A DNA stretch of 64,000 nt from Neodontobutis hainanensis (GCA_024349245.1 JALDNG010000001.1:4454501-4518500); one strand, 5' to 3'; counted from the first letter of the stretch, positions 38,812 through 52,250 are shown. A program made the numbers and translations. Notes: generated by a model not told the origin, from the sequence alone.

Positions 38812-39599
38812 CAGCTCACGGCCAGAGACAAAAAAACATGTTTGTTTTGAAACGTGTTAAGAATAAAAGAGACGTGTAAAGCATAGGGGACACCAATCCA
38901 ACATACTCGGCACTAACATGCTTCCGGAGTGATGGATGTAGCGGCCACTTCTCTGAGGAGTGAGTCTAAAGACCCTCTGTTTGTGTTTAAAAGTTTAAGG
39001 AGTAAAAAGTTCTCATTCTGTATGTGAAAAGGAAAGTGATAGGAAAGGATAAAAAACAGTGTGAACAGAATTTAGGACTTGTTATAACAGGGAAAATAAT
39101 GTTACGTTAGATGATTAGAGCCACCATCAAAAAAAAAAAAATAGAACTAGTCAGAATTCTAAAAGATTACTGTCAGACACTTTTGAGAAAAGTCCGAACT
39201 GTTAAAACTCAAAGTTTGGGACTCACAGGGGCACGGCCCTATTTTTCTTTTTTTCAAGTCTCCGATTCCAAACTGAAGTTTACAGCTGACTGTAAACTTT
39301 TAGCTCCGACAATAGTTATCTCCTCCTTGTTGAATATTACATAATTGAAGCCAAAATCTATCCCTGTTTTACATTGCCTCCCTTTTGTCTGTTTATGTTT
39401 TTCGGACTGTTTCACTAAATAGACGTCTCCTGTGCTGAATATACTCTTTCTCTGTTTTCCCTGCAGCCAAATGTTCCTGTTTTTTCTGGAAGCGAGCTAT
39501 GATTGGCCAAAGCTTCCAATCAGGACTGAACATTCCCATCTGTTAAAATCTTTGATTAAGGTCACTTTGTAATTCAATAAGCTCTCAGATGATTAAACA

Positions 39600-39975
39600 G
39601 ATACTTTTTTTTCTTTTCTTACATGTATAAAATTATTGCATACTCCCCATTTAAATTTTGAAACAGATGCCTGAGCTGGCTCCTCTTTAAGTGAAGGAGC
39701 AGCAGCTCTACTCTGAGCTCCTCCTGAGTGGCTGAGCCCCTTACTTTATCTCTAAGGGAGCACACAGCCACCCTCCGGAGGAAACTTTTTGTGTGAACAA
39801 GACCCCAAGATCCTTGATACTGATACACCATTTGAGGCAGGAGCTCTCCACCAACCTAAAGGGGACAAACCACCCTCCAACTGAGAACAATGGCCTCGGA
39901 CTTGGAGGTTTCACACTCGGCTGCAAACCGTCCCATTGCACTCTGAAGGTCTTGGCATGATGGAGCCAACAAGAC
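39600..39975 (-). mobile_element. Non-LTR retrotransposon RT 3' fragment
   Basis: The minus-strand frame includes KSFLRRVAVCSLRDKVRG, then EELRVELLLLHLKRSQLRHL. This is the same block order as at 33660-34035 but continues to the RSQLRW-type motif. It is broken by frameshifts. Confidence 0.7.
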
Positions 39976-41924
39976 ACAAAAAAAGAGAAATTTTGAAAAA
40001 AGAAAGACAGAATTCAAAATTCTCACATTAAAACAGAATTCAAAGAAAAGTCAGAATGCTGAGATTACGATAAGAAATTTAAGAAAAATGTTACACTTTA
40101 GAGGTTAAAGAGAGAAAAAGCTTGTATCTAGTAATTGAAGTCCTAATTCTGATAATAATGTCATCATTCCCCTAAGTCAATAAAAATTCTCACATTTTTA
40201 TTTTGCATTTTCATAGTTATTTTTCCAGAATCCTGCACAGACATACGTCTTTGATCAGTGAAATTTGCATTTAACACTCCCATGGAACTGCAGGGACTTC
40301 CAATGGAACTCCACTTCCTTCAGGCTTTTACGGGACGTGGAAATGAGCAGCTGAGCACTCACCCGGAAAGAAAGTCCTCTCCTGGAACAGTGTGTGTTCA
40401 TTTGTGTTGTGCCAGTGGTTAACTTTAAACCACAAACAGGAAGTAAAACCTACCTCAAATATTAATACATTGTACACCTCAAATGTAAAGTTAATTTACT
40501 GAATGTTATTGTGGTTCACTAAAATAAATGTCAATATTTGCTTTTAAAATTGTAAATTATGTGAAGAGAGTTTGCTTACTGCACATGTGCAATACAATCA
40601 CAGTAAAAGATAATACTGTACTGGTTTAATGTTGATGAGTGCTGTTGACCAATGGGTGTATCCCTAACCTGACACCCCTTCAATGTGAGCATGTCAAACA
40701 TGCTTTTCGTTCATAATCAAATTATCAACAGCAGTTCATGATTAAGCTTCTTTGGCATTGCTCCTGCGTGTTTGTGGAATATAAATAAGCTGAGTTTTAA
40801 CACAGATACATTTAACTAAAAGTATCTCAGTACGTGGGTCACCTTAAAGTCTGTTTTAACTTTGGATAACTACTTTCTACAGCAAAAGTATATTTAAAGT
40901 CAGAGGGCCTTCACGGAGATGGTCTACTGACTGCTGGTTTTGGTGCATCTCTGTGGGTCCTCTGTAGATGTAGCTGATATTTCCCGTCCAGAGTGTAAGC
41001 GGTCGTGAGCCTGCCTCCTGTGCAGCTTGTGCGGCTGATTACAGTGTGCCGTTGCTGTTGTGATGCTGCCGGGCGTGGGCAGTCCGATGTGGGTACTTGT
41101 GTGTGAGCAGCCCTAAGTTGCAGAGGTTTTTTTTTTTTTTAATTGAGTCAGGGACTTATGCTGGCAAGGTAGGCGTGTGAGTGGGGGGGAGACTAATCCC
41201 AAGCTGCTGTTGTTTTTCGTGCCTGCTGGCTGGAGATCAAAAACTTAACAGCAATAATCATGCAAAATGTGTGGCTCCACTTCAAAGCCTGCCTCAACTT
41301 TGCTCACGCCCTTGTAGCGCTCATTGTTGTCTCATATCTGCAGTTTGTTCTTGTCTGCCTCCCTCTGCTGTAAAGGGTCTTGAGGTCGAAATCGTGGCTT
41401 TACCTGGTCAGCCGCCTGTGACCTTTCTGACTTAAAAACCACTACTGATCATTTTTACGATGATCCCCCAAACACACGCCGCCACAGTTTCTGTCTGACT
41501 GCAGCGTGTGGGGGGGCAGACGTCAGCAGGGCTCAGTGTGAGAGGCCGTGGGCTGCGCTGAGGGTCGCTCTGACCCCGTGTGGCCTGAATGGGCAAGTCC
41601 CCTCCACCTCTGCTGGAGCTGTGTCAGAGGACAGAGGGCTGCCACACATGCTCTTCAGCTTTAACCTGTAATGCAGCGGTTGTCTAAACCACAGGCAATG
41701 CCACAAACCTTCCTTTCACATGCATTGCACAGTCTGACCTCCAAACAATCACATGCTAGCACAATCAATCAAAGAGTAACACTAAACTGAACACTATGCC
41801 AATATAACCAGGATAACTTTATTATGCATATTAAAGGCAATGTAATTTAAGGTAGAGAAAATATTTTATTTTATTGTAGCTTCAAATGCTCCTCCAGCTT
41901 ATTATTTTTTTCTCAACTTACTTT

Positions 41925-42150
41925 TCCAGCCCGTGTCCCAACATTTTTGAGATGTGTTGCTGCCATTAAATTCAAAAAGAGCTAGTATTTTCCATGTACT
42001 AGTAAAAGAGGCAGACATGTTCAGAAATTTTCTTTATGTTCTATTATGAATAAAATATAGTTTTATGAGATTTGCAAATTAATGCATTCTGTTTTAATTT
42101 ACATTTTACACAAAATGTCCCAACTATTTCAGAATTGTAAAACACATAAT
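41925..42150 (+). mobile_element. DNA-transposon terminal fragment
   Basis: CCCGTGTCCCAACATTTTTG and GAGATGTGTTGCTGCCATTA start it; TAATTTACATTTTACACAAA and ATGTCCCAACT end it. This is one terminus of a family whose internal region is at 48311-49310. Confidence 0.55.
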
Positions 42151-43049
42151 GCACTCAAACTAATCAAACTTAATTTTCCATGAATCAAAACAATAAACAA
42201 TACTTCAATTTCAACATATTTAATCAATTATATACTCACAATTTGGTTGCTTTTCTTTGAAGCTCTTTAATGTATTCAGAACAACACTGTGTTTTTTTGT
42301 TGATTCTGTTATACAGCAAAAAAAGATTTTATATTACAATAGTGCTGTTTAATGTTCCTTTAATCTTCAACTCGTTTGAATCAACTGGTATGTGATAAAC
42401 AAACAGTCCTTTTGGTTTTTGTGGTTGTGTCTTGTGTCTGTGACATGGACTGAGGAAACAGCAGCTGATACTGTTCAGAACAAGACTTAAGTCAAAATAT
42501 TCACAATAAACTGTTCATATGCTGTATGATCATGACAGATGTATAAGTATATTACATTTTATCATAATATTATAATTTATTATAAACAGTATAAAACTAT
42601 ATGACAAAATGTGAATATGTTATGGGAATTTGTATATGTTATATGATTTAGACCTTATATTATTATAAATCTTATGACACATCTATGCCCCTACAGGTGC
42701 GTGTCCCAATTTTTAGGGGTAGCCTATAATCTTAACCCTGCCCCTTACCCTTTCCTTTGGAGGGCCAAAGAGAATTGGGATTAGGCCTTCTATTACAGTC
42801 CGTACTGTATATGAGCTGTATAATAACACAGAAGAGCAGGTGCTTTGAGAGACAAATATGTTTGCGTTGACATGTTGAGAGGTCCATAAATACAGCTGCA
42901 CTTTATAGGAAAGGCCAAATGTATATTTTCTAAGAAAGCACAGGTCTTTTAATGCAAAACAATAAACTGCTGCAGATGTTTTATCCGGCAGTAATGGCTA
43001 ACTCTGTTTTTTACGCTGCAGTCTGTTATTAGAGCGAGCTGGTTCAAAT

Positions 43050-43400
43050 ATTGGTGTTAGTTTGGAGACTCTGGTTAAAGCACTGGAACAACAGACACAC
43101 AACAGGACAGATGCTGTACTGAACAACATGGACCATCCCCTGCATTGGGCTTTTGAACAACAGAGAGCAGCCAGTGGACGCCTGAGATCTGTGAGCTGCA
43201 GCACAGAACACCACAAACTCCTTCTTCCAGACTGTAATAAGACCTTTTTCATTGTAATTGAGAATTGGTTCTCAATTGACCCACCTGTTTAGATAAAGAA
43301 TAAATAAGTAAAAGTTTACTTAACTGAATCTACAATTTTTGAAGAGACCTAACAGCTGAATTTCCCCTTGGGGATTAATGAAGTCATTTTGAATTTGAAA
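43050..43400 (+). mobile_element. LINE 3' end
   Basis: The plus-strand frame 43062-43292 encodes MDHPLHWAFEQQRAASGRLR and then TEHHKLLLPDCNKTFF, the C-terminal HPLH / SGRR / PxAxxLFN-type tail of LINE proteins. It is followed by the tail phrase TTTCCCCTTGGGGATTAATG at 43362-43381. It is 5'-truncated. Confidence 0.6.
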
Positions 43401-44119
43401 TATTTAATGAGACTGTACTCGCTTGGAAAACTTTGAGTATCACATATTGCAATAGAAAATGTGTGGGAATGACACCACACATTAAGAAGCTCAAGGCGTC
43501 ATATTACTATTTTTTCCTCACATGTCTTCTCCGGGCTCCGTATAACAGATTAATATAACAGATTGATATGCATATGCTGAACATTTACAAACAGAGATCA
43601 ACCAAAGATTTTTTAGTAACTTTCAGGATTTGCACTAACTCATATTTGACTGTTATGTTATGGGTCACATGTCATATGTGTGGAAAATTGTGTTGACGGG
43701 GTGTTGGGGAGACATTGTGGAGCGTCTGGTGGGCGTTTCGCAGTGTGACTATAAAATATGGGTAAAAGTTTATTTTCAGAACCATTCGTACATGTATTTT
43801 CTGATAAAAAGTGACATTTTTTAACTGGCTACTGAAACAAGTGGAAATAACCCAAAATCTCTATCTCTTCATTTTTGTTATTTAGCTCGGTTGAATGTGA
43901 TCTGTTGCTTGCTGTAGTGAAGCAGAAGTAGTTATGGCAGCAGCTCCTTCATGAGCCGCCTATAGCTGCAGTAAAGTTTCCAATCTACACAGTCAAGTCT
44001 CTATCTGAGTGTCACATAACCTCCGCCTACGCCTGCTACACCCACACACATCCTTGCCCAAAACACCCACAGTGCGATGTGTGCGCTGCGGCACACACAG
44101 GGGCCATATACACACTGGC

Positions 44120-44128
44120 CGCCCACGC
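44120..44128 (-). promoter_or_regulatory. Perfect EGR-family motif
   Basis: CGCCCACGC on plus, that is GCGTGGGCG on minus, the consensus nonamer of EGR zinc-finger factors. It lies about 12 kb upstream of nab1 exon 1. Occupancy is not known. Confidence 0.4.
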
Positions 44129-45551
44129 TGCACACACGTGTTCTATCAGACATAAGCTGCTCACAGCATCCCACACTTTCTCAAAGTAAGTTGAAGCAAA
44201 CACACAGCACACAGGCGCTGGCCTCCAGAGGCTGCTTACTCCGTTCCCTCTTCCTTTTCTGAAGTCATGTCCACACCCAGCTGTCACCAAACAGCACTGT
44301 GACAGCACAAGAGTATTACAGCACATTACTGTCTGACTTATTCTAGGTGCCCTTTTGATAAACCTTTCTGTGAGATCCTGATCTGATCTTGTCTCATTTA
44401 AGTTAAGTGAGCAAGACAACAAAAGGTATAAGTCTCTGTCTCCTTTTATAGCGCATCATGTCATTGTGTAAACCTCAATGTCTAGAGTGTCCTACATTTA
44501 CATAACGGGGGCAATAGGGATAAGTCTTGTCAAAACCAAAACACACAGAAATAATATGCTTAAATTACAACCCCCGTGGATTTTCCGTAATTGTGAGTTG
44601 TTATTGTTAGTGGAGTGCAGTGTTATGACCTGCCATTGTGGAATAACATACATGTACAAATGAAAAAGTGTTATTATTTTGTATTTATACACTTGTGTTT
44701 TCACTGATGTGTTCCATTAAAATTATATCTATTTACACATAATGTGCAAAAAGTATGCAAAAAATAGTAACTGGATGTAACTCCTGTTCTATGAGTCATG
44801 TGCATAGCCCTGAACAGGCTTTGCTATTAGTTTACCACAGGCACTGAGAGATCAAAACGCTCAATGCAAGGTGACCCATGTGCGAGTCCATGAGGCCGTT
44901 TATTTTTGACAAATTCGCAATGTTTATGTTGCGGATAGGCCTCTTTAATACGGCTGGCGAGATGTTTTTGTTTCATCTCATGTAAACTGTGAGGATGGCA
45001 TTCTCTCTGAAAACAATGACATCATAAACACACATGTGCAACCAATGGCTCCAATGGAAAAGAGGTAGCAGAAGTATCAAAAGAAAATCCTGCTTCCTTC
45101 TGGTCTTGCATATGTGCTACATCGTTATGGGTGACTCTGTCTGAATGCAAATTGTATTGTAATGTTGTGTTGTGTTTGTTATTGTGTTTTTCTGAAAGAA
45201 TCGTGTAAACAGCCCCTATATAAGGAGACTTAGCCCACCAATTAACTCTTTTTAGAACTCAATGCTTGCCACACGGGGCTTATGACTCCGCCATGCCTTG
45301 CAGACTGAAAACATGTCCACGGCACAGACGAGGGGGGAAGAGGGCGATCCAGGATGAGCACCCTTGAGTCAAACAAAGCATTGATGCTGGAGAGGGTGCT
45401 AAGGGTCACGTTAAAGGTAGAGACAAGTCCCAGTCATTCCAACACTGCCCCATTACCTTATAGGTTAGCCTGTCCAACTAGCCTTCAGAACAAAAACAAC
45501 ACCGCTCAACACACAAACAGTTCAGCTGTAGCACAAACAACATAACTGGCA

Positions 45552-45814
45552 ACCCACTCTTCAGATTTACAGTGGGAACTGAAGGGAACCTACGCAGCAC
45601 ATGTGGTGGACATCAAACCCCATCAAAGCTTGAACAGGCCTGTCCCCTCCAGAGCCGTGCTGAAGCAAGCCCAGCTAGTCTGCTCAGCCAGCTCACTGCT
45701 CTTCTGGAGTGAGACACAGGTGCCTGGCACTGCCCCGCTGAGAGGGAGAGACATGGTGCAGTCGCTGAGGGTCCACAATGACATTCTACCCAAACATCCT
45801 GTGACATCACTCAG
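45552..45814 (+). other. Exon-like open segment with consensus donor
   Basis: An open frame of about 80 codons (WELKGTYAAHVVDIK ... LPKHPVTSLR) that ends exactly at a strong donor, CACTCAG then GTGAGT at 45815. A possible acceptor is upstream (CACTCTTCAG, then TTTACAG). GC content is raised relative to its flanks. There is no recognised domain. It could be an exon of a non-coding transcript or an unrecognised coding exon; chance is not excluded. Confidence 0.25.
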
Positions 45815-46410
45815 GTGAGTCTCCTTAGCACAGATGGTAGAAGTGCTTTCTAAAGGTTGGGGCAGTGGAATAAACCTGAAATCTAGGACTTTCCCACAAA
45901 ACCAATTTCCCATTAGTCACATTACAGGTGTGTTAGACATCTAGGTCACTGTTAGAGTTTTTTTTTTGATTGGAGACGATGATTTATTGTATATTGGAGA
46001 TATTTTCAATGTAAAGTCCTTGCCTTTTAATCTAAACCTTGAGAGGGTTGAGAGGGGAGTCTTGCTTATCCATAATATTTTATCTGCATCATTTATATTC
46101 GACACAGGCACTTTTCTGCAGACGGAGCTACATTTGATTTGATAAAATTGCGACAATAGGAATGAAACAACACCAACTCCTGAGTGAGCCGAGGAGGGGG
46201 TTTAAACTCCTGCTTTTGGCATCAGAGCCGCGCTGTGAGCCATATTCCCTCCAAATGAAAAGGGACACTCCATGACAAGCACTGCCACTGCCTGGAGACT
46301 CAATCACATCGTTCCTCCTCTTTCTCTTCTTCCAAAAGAGGAACTTGGATAAAAAGAATGTTTTTGGCTTTTTTTTGCAAAGTGTTGTGAGTTGGTGGAA
46401 AGGGGACGGG

Positions 46411-46459
46411 GCGTGGGCGCTCTGACAGGGCGAGGGGCTGACAGGCCCAGGCGTGGGCG
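46411..46459 (+). promoter_or_regulatory. Pair of perfect EGR-family motifs
   Basis: GCGTGGGCG occurs at 46411-46419 and again at 46451-46459, same strand and 40 bp apart, about four helical turns. They lie in a GC-rich, purine-rich segment about 10 kb upstream of nab1 exon 1. EGR factors bind this nonamer, and NAB proteins bind EGR factors (established). An enhancer role is inferred. Confidence 0.45.
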
Positions 46460-47585
46460 TGTCATTGAAATGTGTTTCTGCTCCAGAGGGGAGAACAGAC
46501 CGGGGGGAGGGGAGGGGAAGAAGTGGCACTGAAGAGAAAAGACGAAGAAAAAAAAGAAAAGAAGGAGAAGAGGAGGCTGCAGAAATGAGATGAACAGGCG
46601 TCTCCTGAAAAGTCAAATCCAAAGACATGAAACACATCCAGACGAGGGCTGTGGAGGCACAAAAGTGACACCTACACTGTGGAAATGACTGACGGGAGGA
46701 TGTTAAACAAAAGCGAGGTTGTATCTCCTGCTCACTGTTTTTTAGGACAGAAAGTGTAGACATCAATTAAAGATGGAGGAAAGGTCAGCCATTTTTCACC
46801 ATCATTCATTTCTAGTACAGAAGGACTATTTCTAAAGACAGTGTCTGCAATCAACTAGTTTTGATTTGTCAATTAGTCTGCAGTTATTTTTGTCACACAT
46901 GTCCACGTCAGAAAACATTCATATACACAAAAGCTTATAGATGTTCTGCCAAGGTTAAATAGCCCTTGACCATTGTGATTTATGGTTTTATGCATTATTT
47001 ATAATTGTAAAGCAATAGTTTATCACAGACAGAGTCTCAGCTAAACAAGTCTTCAGTAACGTTAATGAAGTTTACAGTTGAATAATTGAACAGCTGCAGA
47101 AATATTGAAGATCAAACGACAGGCTGTTATTGAATTCTGAGGTGTTTGTGTTTCAGATGTCCATGCGTTGTCCTTCTGCTGCAGCCATGCTTGTAGGCCC
47201 AGTGCCTCCTACAAAGACGACAACAAAGAGGTGTATTACAGGTGGTCCCATAAAGAGGGAGGGGCATAAAGACAAAGCCAATCAACCAATCAAAGTCATG
47301 TTCAAATTCAACGTACAGATAAAGTTCACCCCCATGCAAATGTCAGAAACAACAATACAATGAGCTGTTTGTATTTGAGTCTGGGGCTGCCAGGGATGAC
47401 AAAAGTTTTATTGGAAAAAAAATTTACATAAAGTTGATTAAAGGTGCAGTGCATGGTATTTTTTTTGGGACTGGTGGCAAAAGTACAGTCTCTAAAACCT
47501 CCTCATTTTTTAGAGTATGTAAACAAGTAGCAGAGACATGCTGTTGTCTATGAACAAACCCAAGAGAAATAGGTCTAATAATGAC

Positions 47586-47641
<56 letters not shown>
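47586..47641. repeat. (AAT)n microsatellite
   Basis: About 18 uninterrupted ATA/AAT trinucleotide units, followed by a poly-A run. Confidence 0.95.
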
Positions 47642-48310
47642 TATTAAAAAAAAAAAAAAGCTATAAAGTTCAGGCGGCCAAAATGGAAGGACTATTTAAT
47701 TTGGCTGACCTGGAAATTTAGAATTTTGTTATGACTGCTTGAGAAATATTTGCCAGCACAAGATTGTGACAGGTGTGAAATAAAGTTAGTCAGCATTTAT
47801 TTTGGAATAGAAATGTTGCATGGGTCCAAAAGGAGACTCAAAGATGATCCGAAAGCATGCCTAACTGTGAGCTTTGTGATTCTGGAGTCGTGTCACATTG
47901 CTTTTGGTTAGTGTCCGGAGTCAACATGAAAAAGTAATCTGAGAATGGTGGACTTGTGTGAACAGGCAGGTGTCAGCCTACCTCAGCGTGGGCAGTCAGA
48001 GGCAGATCCCCTTCCAGGAGGGGGGGTGGACGTGCTTATAGAGCACCGTGAGAAGGTCATGTGCACTAACACACACTGAGCAGACAAACCTGGATTATAC
48101 CAGGGCCGGGGGCGGACTGGAATCTACCTGCCCACAGCTGCCATTATGGCATTTGGAAAACACATCATTAATGCAAAGTATTAACTATCACTCTGCACAA
48201 GGAACTGCAGGCTGACAAGTATATCTCAGGAATGTAACTTTTTGAAAGATTGTGATAAACACTGTAGACAGGTAATTCTACCGCTTACTCTGTTACGCCA
48301 GGTGTTCACA

Positions 48311-49310
48311 GTCAAAAAAGTTGGAAAATTGTAAAATGTAAATAAAACAGAATGCATAAACCATATTTTAATCACAGTAGTACATAGGGTGGCAGTAGCC
48401 TACACGCTGGTTAGGTTCGATCCCCGCTCGAAACATCCCAAAACATCATAACATCCCTCTCTCCCCCACATACTGTCGTTGTGTCCTTGGGCAAGACATT
48501 TAACCCACCTTGCCTCCAGTGGTGTTCCAGCTGTAACACTGGTAAATAGCTTAATAAATAACTTTTTACCATTTCAACACAATAGCTCTTTATGGATTTG
48601 ATGGCAACACATCTCAAAAAGGTTTGGATGAGGGCATGTTTACTGTTGGGTAGCCTCCCCTCTTCTCTTAACAACTGTCTGTAACCGTCTGAGGTGAGGA
48701 GAGCAACTGCTGGAGTTTCGAGAGAGGACTGTTCTCCCGTTTTCTTCTGATGGATATGATTTGCTCAACAGGCCTGTGCTTTGTGTTTTCATTTTATGAT
48801 GCTCCAAATGTTTTCTGTTGGTGAAAGGTCTGGACCGCGGGCAGGTCAGTTCAGTTCAGCACCTGGACTCTTCTACAGCGAAGCCATGCTGTTATTGCAG
48901 GCACTTTATTGAGGTCCCGAGAGAATTTCACATTTTGATCCATCTGACCATGGTACAGTTTTCTATTTGGCCTGAGTCCATTTTAAATAACCTTTGACCC
49001 AGCGGAGATGGCTGTGTTTCTGGACAGTATTTATGTGTGTCTTCTTCTTTCTTCTCATTTGTGGACCACACTAAAGTGTGTCACAGACAGAGACTTCCGA
49101 AGTGTTCCTGATCTATGAAGTGACTTCAGAACAGACTCAGGCCTGTTTTTAATGCAGTACTGCTTAAGATCACCAGCCTTCACAGAGAATTCTCCAGATA
49201 CTATGATTTTTTGGAATTTGTAAATGGTGGAATATTCAAAGCAATTTTCTGTTGATTTTCAGACATTATTTTAAAGTTTTTTGCACATTGGTAAATCTCT
49301 TAATAACATC
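48311..49310. mobile_element. Degenerate DNA transposon with nested SINE
   Basis: Starts with AAGTTGGAAAATTGTAAAAT and AATAAAACAGAATGCATAAA. Past an inserted SINE it continues with TTGATGGCAACACATCTCAA. Internal phrases include GAAAGGTCTGGACCGCGGGC, TTTTTAATGCAGTACTGCTT and AATTCTCCAGATACTATGAT, shared with a common fish DNA-transposon family whose terminus is also at 41925-42150. Stops and indels are throughout. The superfamily is not assigned. Confidence 0.6.
48388..48540 (+). mobile_element. SINE inserted in DNA transposon
   Basis: GGTGGCAGTAGCCTAC, then a near-intact B box (GGTTCGATCCC, 48414-48424), then TCCTTGGGCAAGACATTTAA. It belongs to the 3551-3890 family and interrupts the older transposon at 48311-49310. 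Confidence 0.65.
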
Positions 49311-49334
49311 GTGCTAGAGCTGGATTATGGCAAG

Positions 49335-49660
49335 ATTTGTTTGTTTACAAAGTAACAGAAATACATCTTGAACTGCTCCAAGGAAAGTATTCACAGCCCG
49401 AATGGTGGCCAAACTTGTCCTGTCTTGTGAGGTAGCAATTCTGACAGGTCTGGGTATGTTTTGTCAGAAGATATAGCAACAGTTTTATTGTTTCAAACTT
49501 AATCAACATGGAGCTGCTCTGACTGGATAAAACAGTAGTTAATAAATCCATTTACTGACCAGGTACTCAAATACTTGCCCCTTTCAACACTTTCAACGGG
49601 AACCCTCCAGATGGTTCTGTGGAGCAGACTAGTACTGTGGGACAGTATATACTGTATCTG
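49335..49660 (-). repeat. Unclassified dispersed repeat, copy 2
   Basis: Reverse-complement partner of 25735-26070. Shared phrases on the minus strand are GGAACCATCTGGAGGGTTC-like, AGTACCTGGTCAGTAAATGG, GAGCAGCTCCATGTTGATTA and GTGAATACTTTCCTTGGAGC. Confidence 0.6.
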
Positions 49661-50934
49661 GCTTGTCAGGTTATGAACCTCTGGCCACCTTTTCCTATTT
49701 TGGGGAAACTGGGTTTGTATATCCAAATAATATTAATGTAGGAATTGTTTCTATGGAGTGATTTCAAATTGTTGAGAGGCAAAGACTGTGTTTTGTTTTG
49801 TTTATTGTTATCTTCCAAAAATGCTCCAAAAAATGAACCCACTCTAGACATCTTTTCACTGCAATAGAGGATTGAACTGAGTGGGTGTAATACTAACTAG
49901 GATTTCAAATAGCAGTATTAATGATTTGTAGAAATGCAAAAAACAATCATTTTTACCAAGTAAATTGCAACTTCTTTTTTCAGTCAATTCTGTAACCTGA
50001 GATTTAGACTTGATACACTGATTTACAAACACTCTTAACAAAGTGAGTCTTCCTTGTTCAGCGAGTCCTCAGGGAACAGCACATCCAGTAGGATTTGGAT
50101 TCCAACCCCATCAGAAGCTCTCCTTTGATATTTGTTTAAGTTTCCTTCTGAAATTAATTAAAGGATCTGAGGCGCAGGCAGTCACACCCGCCCACCCCGC
50201 GCAGCCACACACACGCTCTACAAATAGTAGTTTTGTCATTGCCAGGAAAACAAAGGGAGACAAACGGAAGGATCTGCAGTGTTCCTAGTCGGTGTGTTGG
50301 GTTTTTGTTAGAGGTGGAGAGATATATGATGGGAGGGGTGTGCCAAAACCCCCAAGCTTCCTGGTTGAGTCCCCAGGGTGTGCACTGACGGTGGCTGGCC
50401 TCGTTCTCCAGAATAGCTCTCACTGAAAGTCCCAGTTATCACGTAGAGCTAATGTTTTATCTAACATGCAAATATTAAACTATTATTATTTTATGACTCT
50501 GTGTGTGTCAGCTCAGTGGATGGAACTGGGACTTAATCCAGAAGGAGATGGAACAATGTGTGTATGAATATTTTTAGACATTGTTTTTATTGCCACGTTG
50601 TAACCTCCATCATCTTCAAGGTTAAAAAAAAACAACTAATACAGGGCAGGGACAGTGATTTTTGAGCTATAATATTACAGTTTTTTGAACATGTGCAGCT
50701 GAACCAAACAGTGGAAGGTGCAGTCCAAACAGTTGCAGAGAAAGCGAGGTTTCTGCTCCAGACGCATATCGTTCACATCGTCAGCTCACCGTGGAGCATC
50801 TACTGACAGTGTTCGCACATCACAGTGAGCTGGAGACGTCACAAGGCCCTGAAGGATCAGCTCCTGGTGTGAAAATAGGGGCCAATTTTGTTTTGTTAAT
50901 TTGATTTGCTCATGACTACATGGTATGGAGCACA

Positions 50935-51200
50935 AACGTAAAGTAGGAAAAGATTACCATCACGTCGTCGTTATAGAACACCAAAAGCAATGAAAGCAAT
51001 ATATAAACAAACCTTCGTACCAAATGCAATAAGTCTTTTGAATAAGAGGTAGGAATGTATATTTTAATTTTGTTTTTATGGATGTGTGTATGGCTAGATG
51101 TATTTATGATGTTGTGTATTGTTAATTGGTTGTTTTGTGATTGTATGGCGAGACCAAAGATCAATTTTCAGCTTAGGCTGAACAATAAAGTACTACTAAC
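50935..51200 (+). mobile_element. LINE 3' end
   Basis: A plus-strand frame reads RKRLPSRRRYRTPKAMKA, then YKQTFVPNAISLLNK and a stop, the canonical C-terminus of a fish LINE ORF2. It is followed by a 3' UTR and the tail CTGAACAATAAAGTACTACT with (AACT)n repeats at 51196-51208. Confidence 0.75.
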
Positions 51201-52059
51201 TAACTAACAAAGCAAAAACACAATAGGAAACATATATCATTTAAATAGAGGGTAGGGGTATTTATCGCTTTTTTTTAAATTAACATAATTATTTAAATAT
51301 TTGGTCTTTTCAAATAAAAATGTGGCAAATATTTTTCTCTGAATTTTGTTACTTCAATGTTTCCTTCATCTCCAGTACATTTATCAACATCAAGAGAAAT
51401 CCTGTCCTTCTGTCTCACTATGATACCAACAACTTTTGGAATCCTTATATTATTAGATCTAAAAATGCAGATTACTTGTCTATATTTAATATTGTCACAC
51501 AACAGATATTTTTGTAATTTAAATAACCGCATAAATTCTACATAAAGTTTATAAGAAGCCATATTATGTCTACACAGTCGAGTCACATGGGTAGCAGCAG
51601 TGTGCAGTCTAGAGCAGGGGTGAACAATGATCTTTACCCAATGGCCATAATTAGAACATGGGACTCTGGTGGAGGACTGGGCCAACACAGCGAACAAACT
51701 CACAAAAACACATTTATTTTGCCTAGTTTAATGTTAGAGCAGTAGGCAAAACAATACCTGCAATAAACACTGTATATTCAACAACACATTCACAGCTGCA
51801 CATATCCATTCTTTACAGTTCGTTCCAAAATGAAAATCGTTATTGTGACAAAACTTACTGAGTAAGAGCTATAATGGTCCAGTCTGTAGCAGATTACAGC
51901 TTACAACCTTCTGTCCCTCACAGTCACAGCAGCACTGGAGCTACAGTGTTTCTCCTGCCCTTTTTGGCTCTTGATAAAGTTCTTAATACAATGTTTGACT
52001 CACTGTCTGAAGGGACACAGAGCAGTTTTATAAAATGAATGCAATAAGAACTATGGTAA

Positions 52060-52250
52060 ATGTTGTGCATTTAGATAGCACTTTTCTGTACCCTTCTCAG
52101 ACACCCTCGTACTTCTATCCACCCCATTCACACACATTCACACCTGGGGCAGACAGAGTGGGGGGCTGCCATACACAAGCGCTCACAGCCTTCTCCGACC
52201 ACCACCAAACTCACCTCTACCACTGAGCCACAGCGCCTCAGCCCTAAAAG
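52060..52250 (-). mobile_element. SINE-like fragment
   Basis: TTAGATAGCACTTTTCTGTA, then CACCCCATTCACACACATTC and CCACTGAGCCACAGCGCC, ending in an inverted A-box-like CACTGAGCCACAG. It resembles the fish SINE 3' body plus tRNA head in minus orientation. Confidence 0.5.

Larger units (their letters stand above)
29720..44100. other. Intergenic repeat-rich region, left part
   Basis: No gene is recognised. It contains SINE, LINE, hAT and foldback elements (listed separately), plus AT-rich sequence. A segment at 30405-30590 begins with CAGTGGTTTTCAAACTG, an hAT-like terminus. Another at about 36718-36900 begins AAGGCCTTGTTTCCACTG, which resembles a DNA-transposon end. An uninterrupted Cys/Trp-rich minus-strand frame occurs at 38497-38802. 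Outside these, nothing stood out. Confidence 0.55.

Noticed and set aside
46128..46766. 212-codon minus-strand open frame
   Set aside because: Low-complexity Ser/Phe/Pro-rich translation of a GC-rich, purine-rich region; no domain and no splice signals. The region is better read as regulatory DNA.
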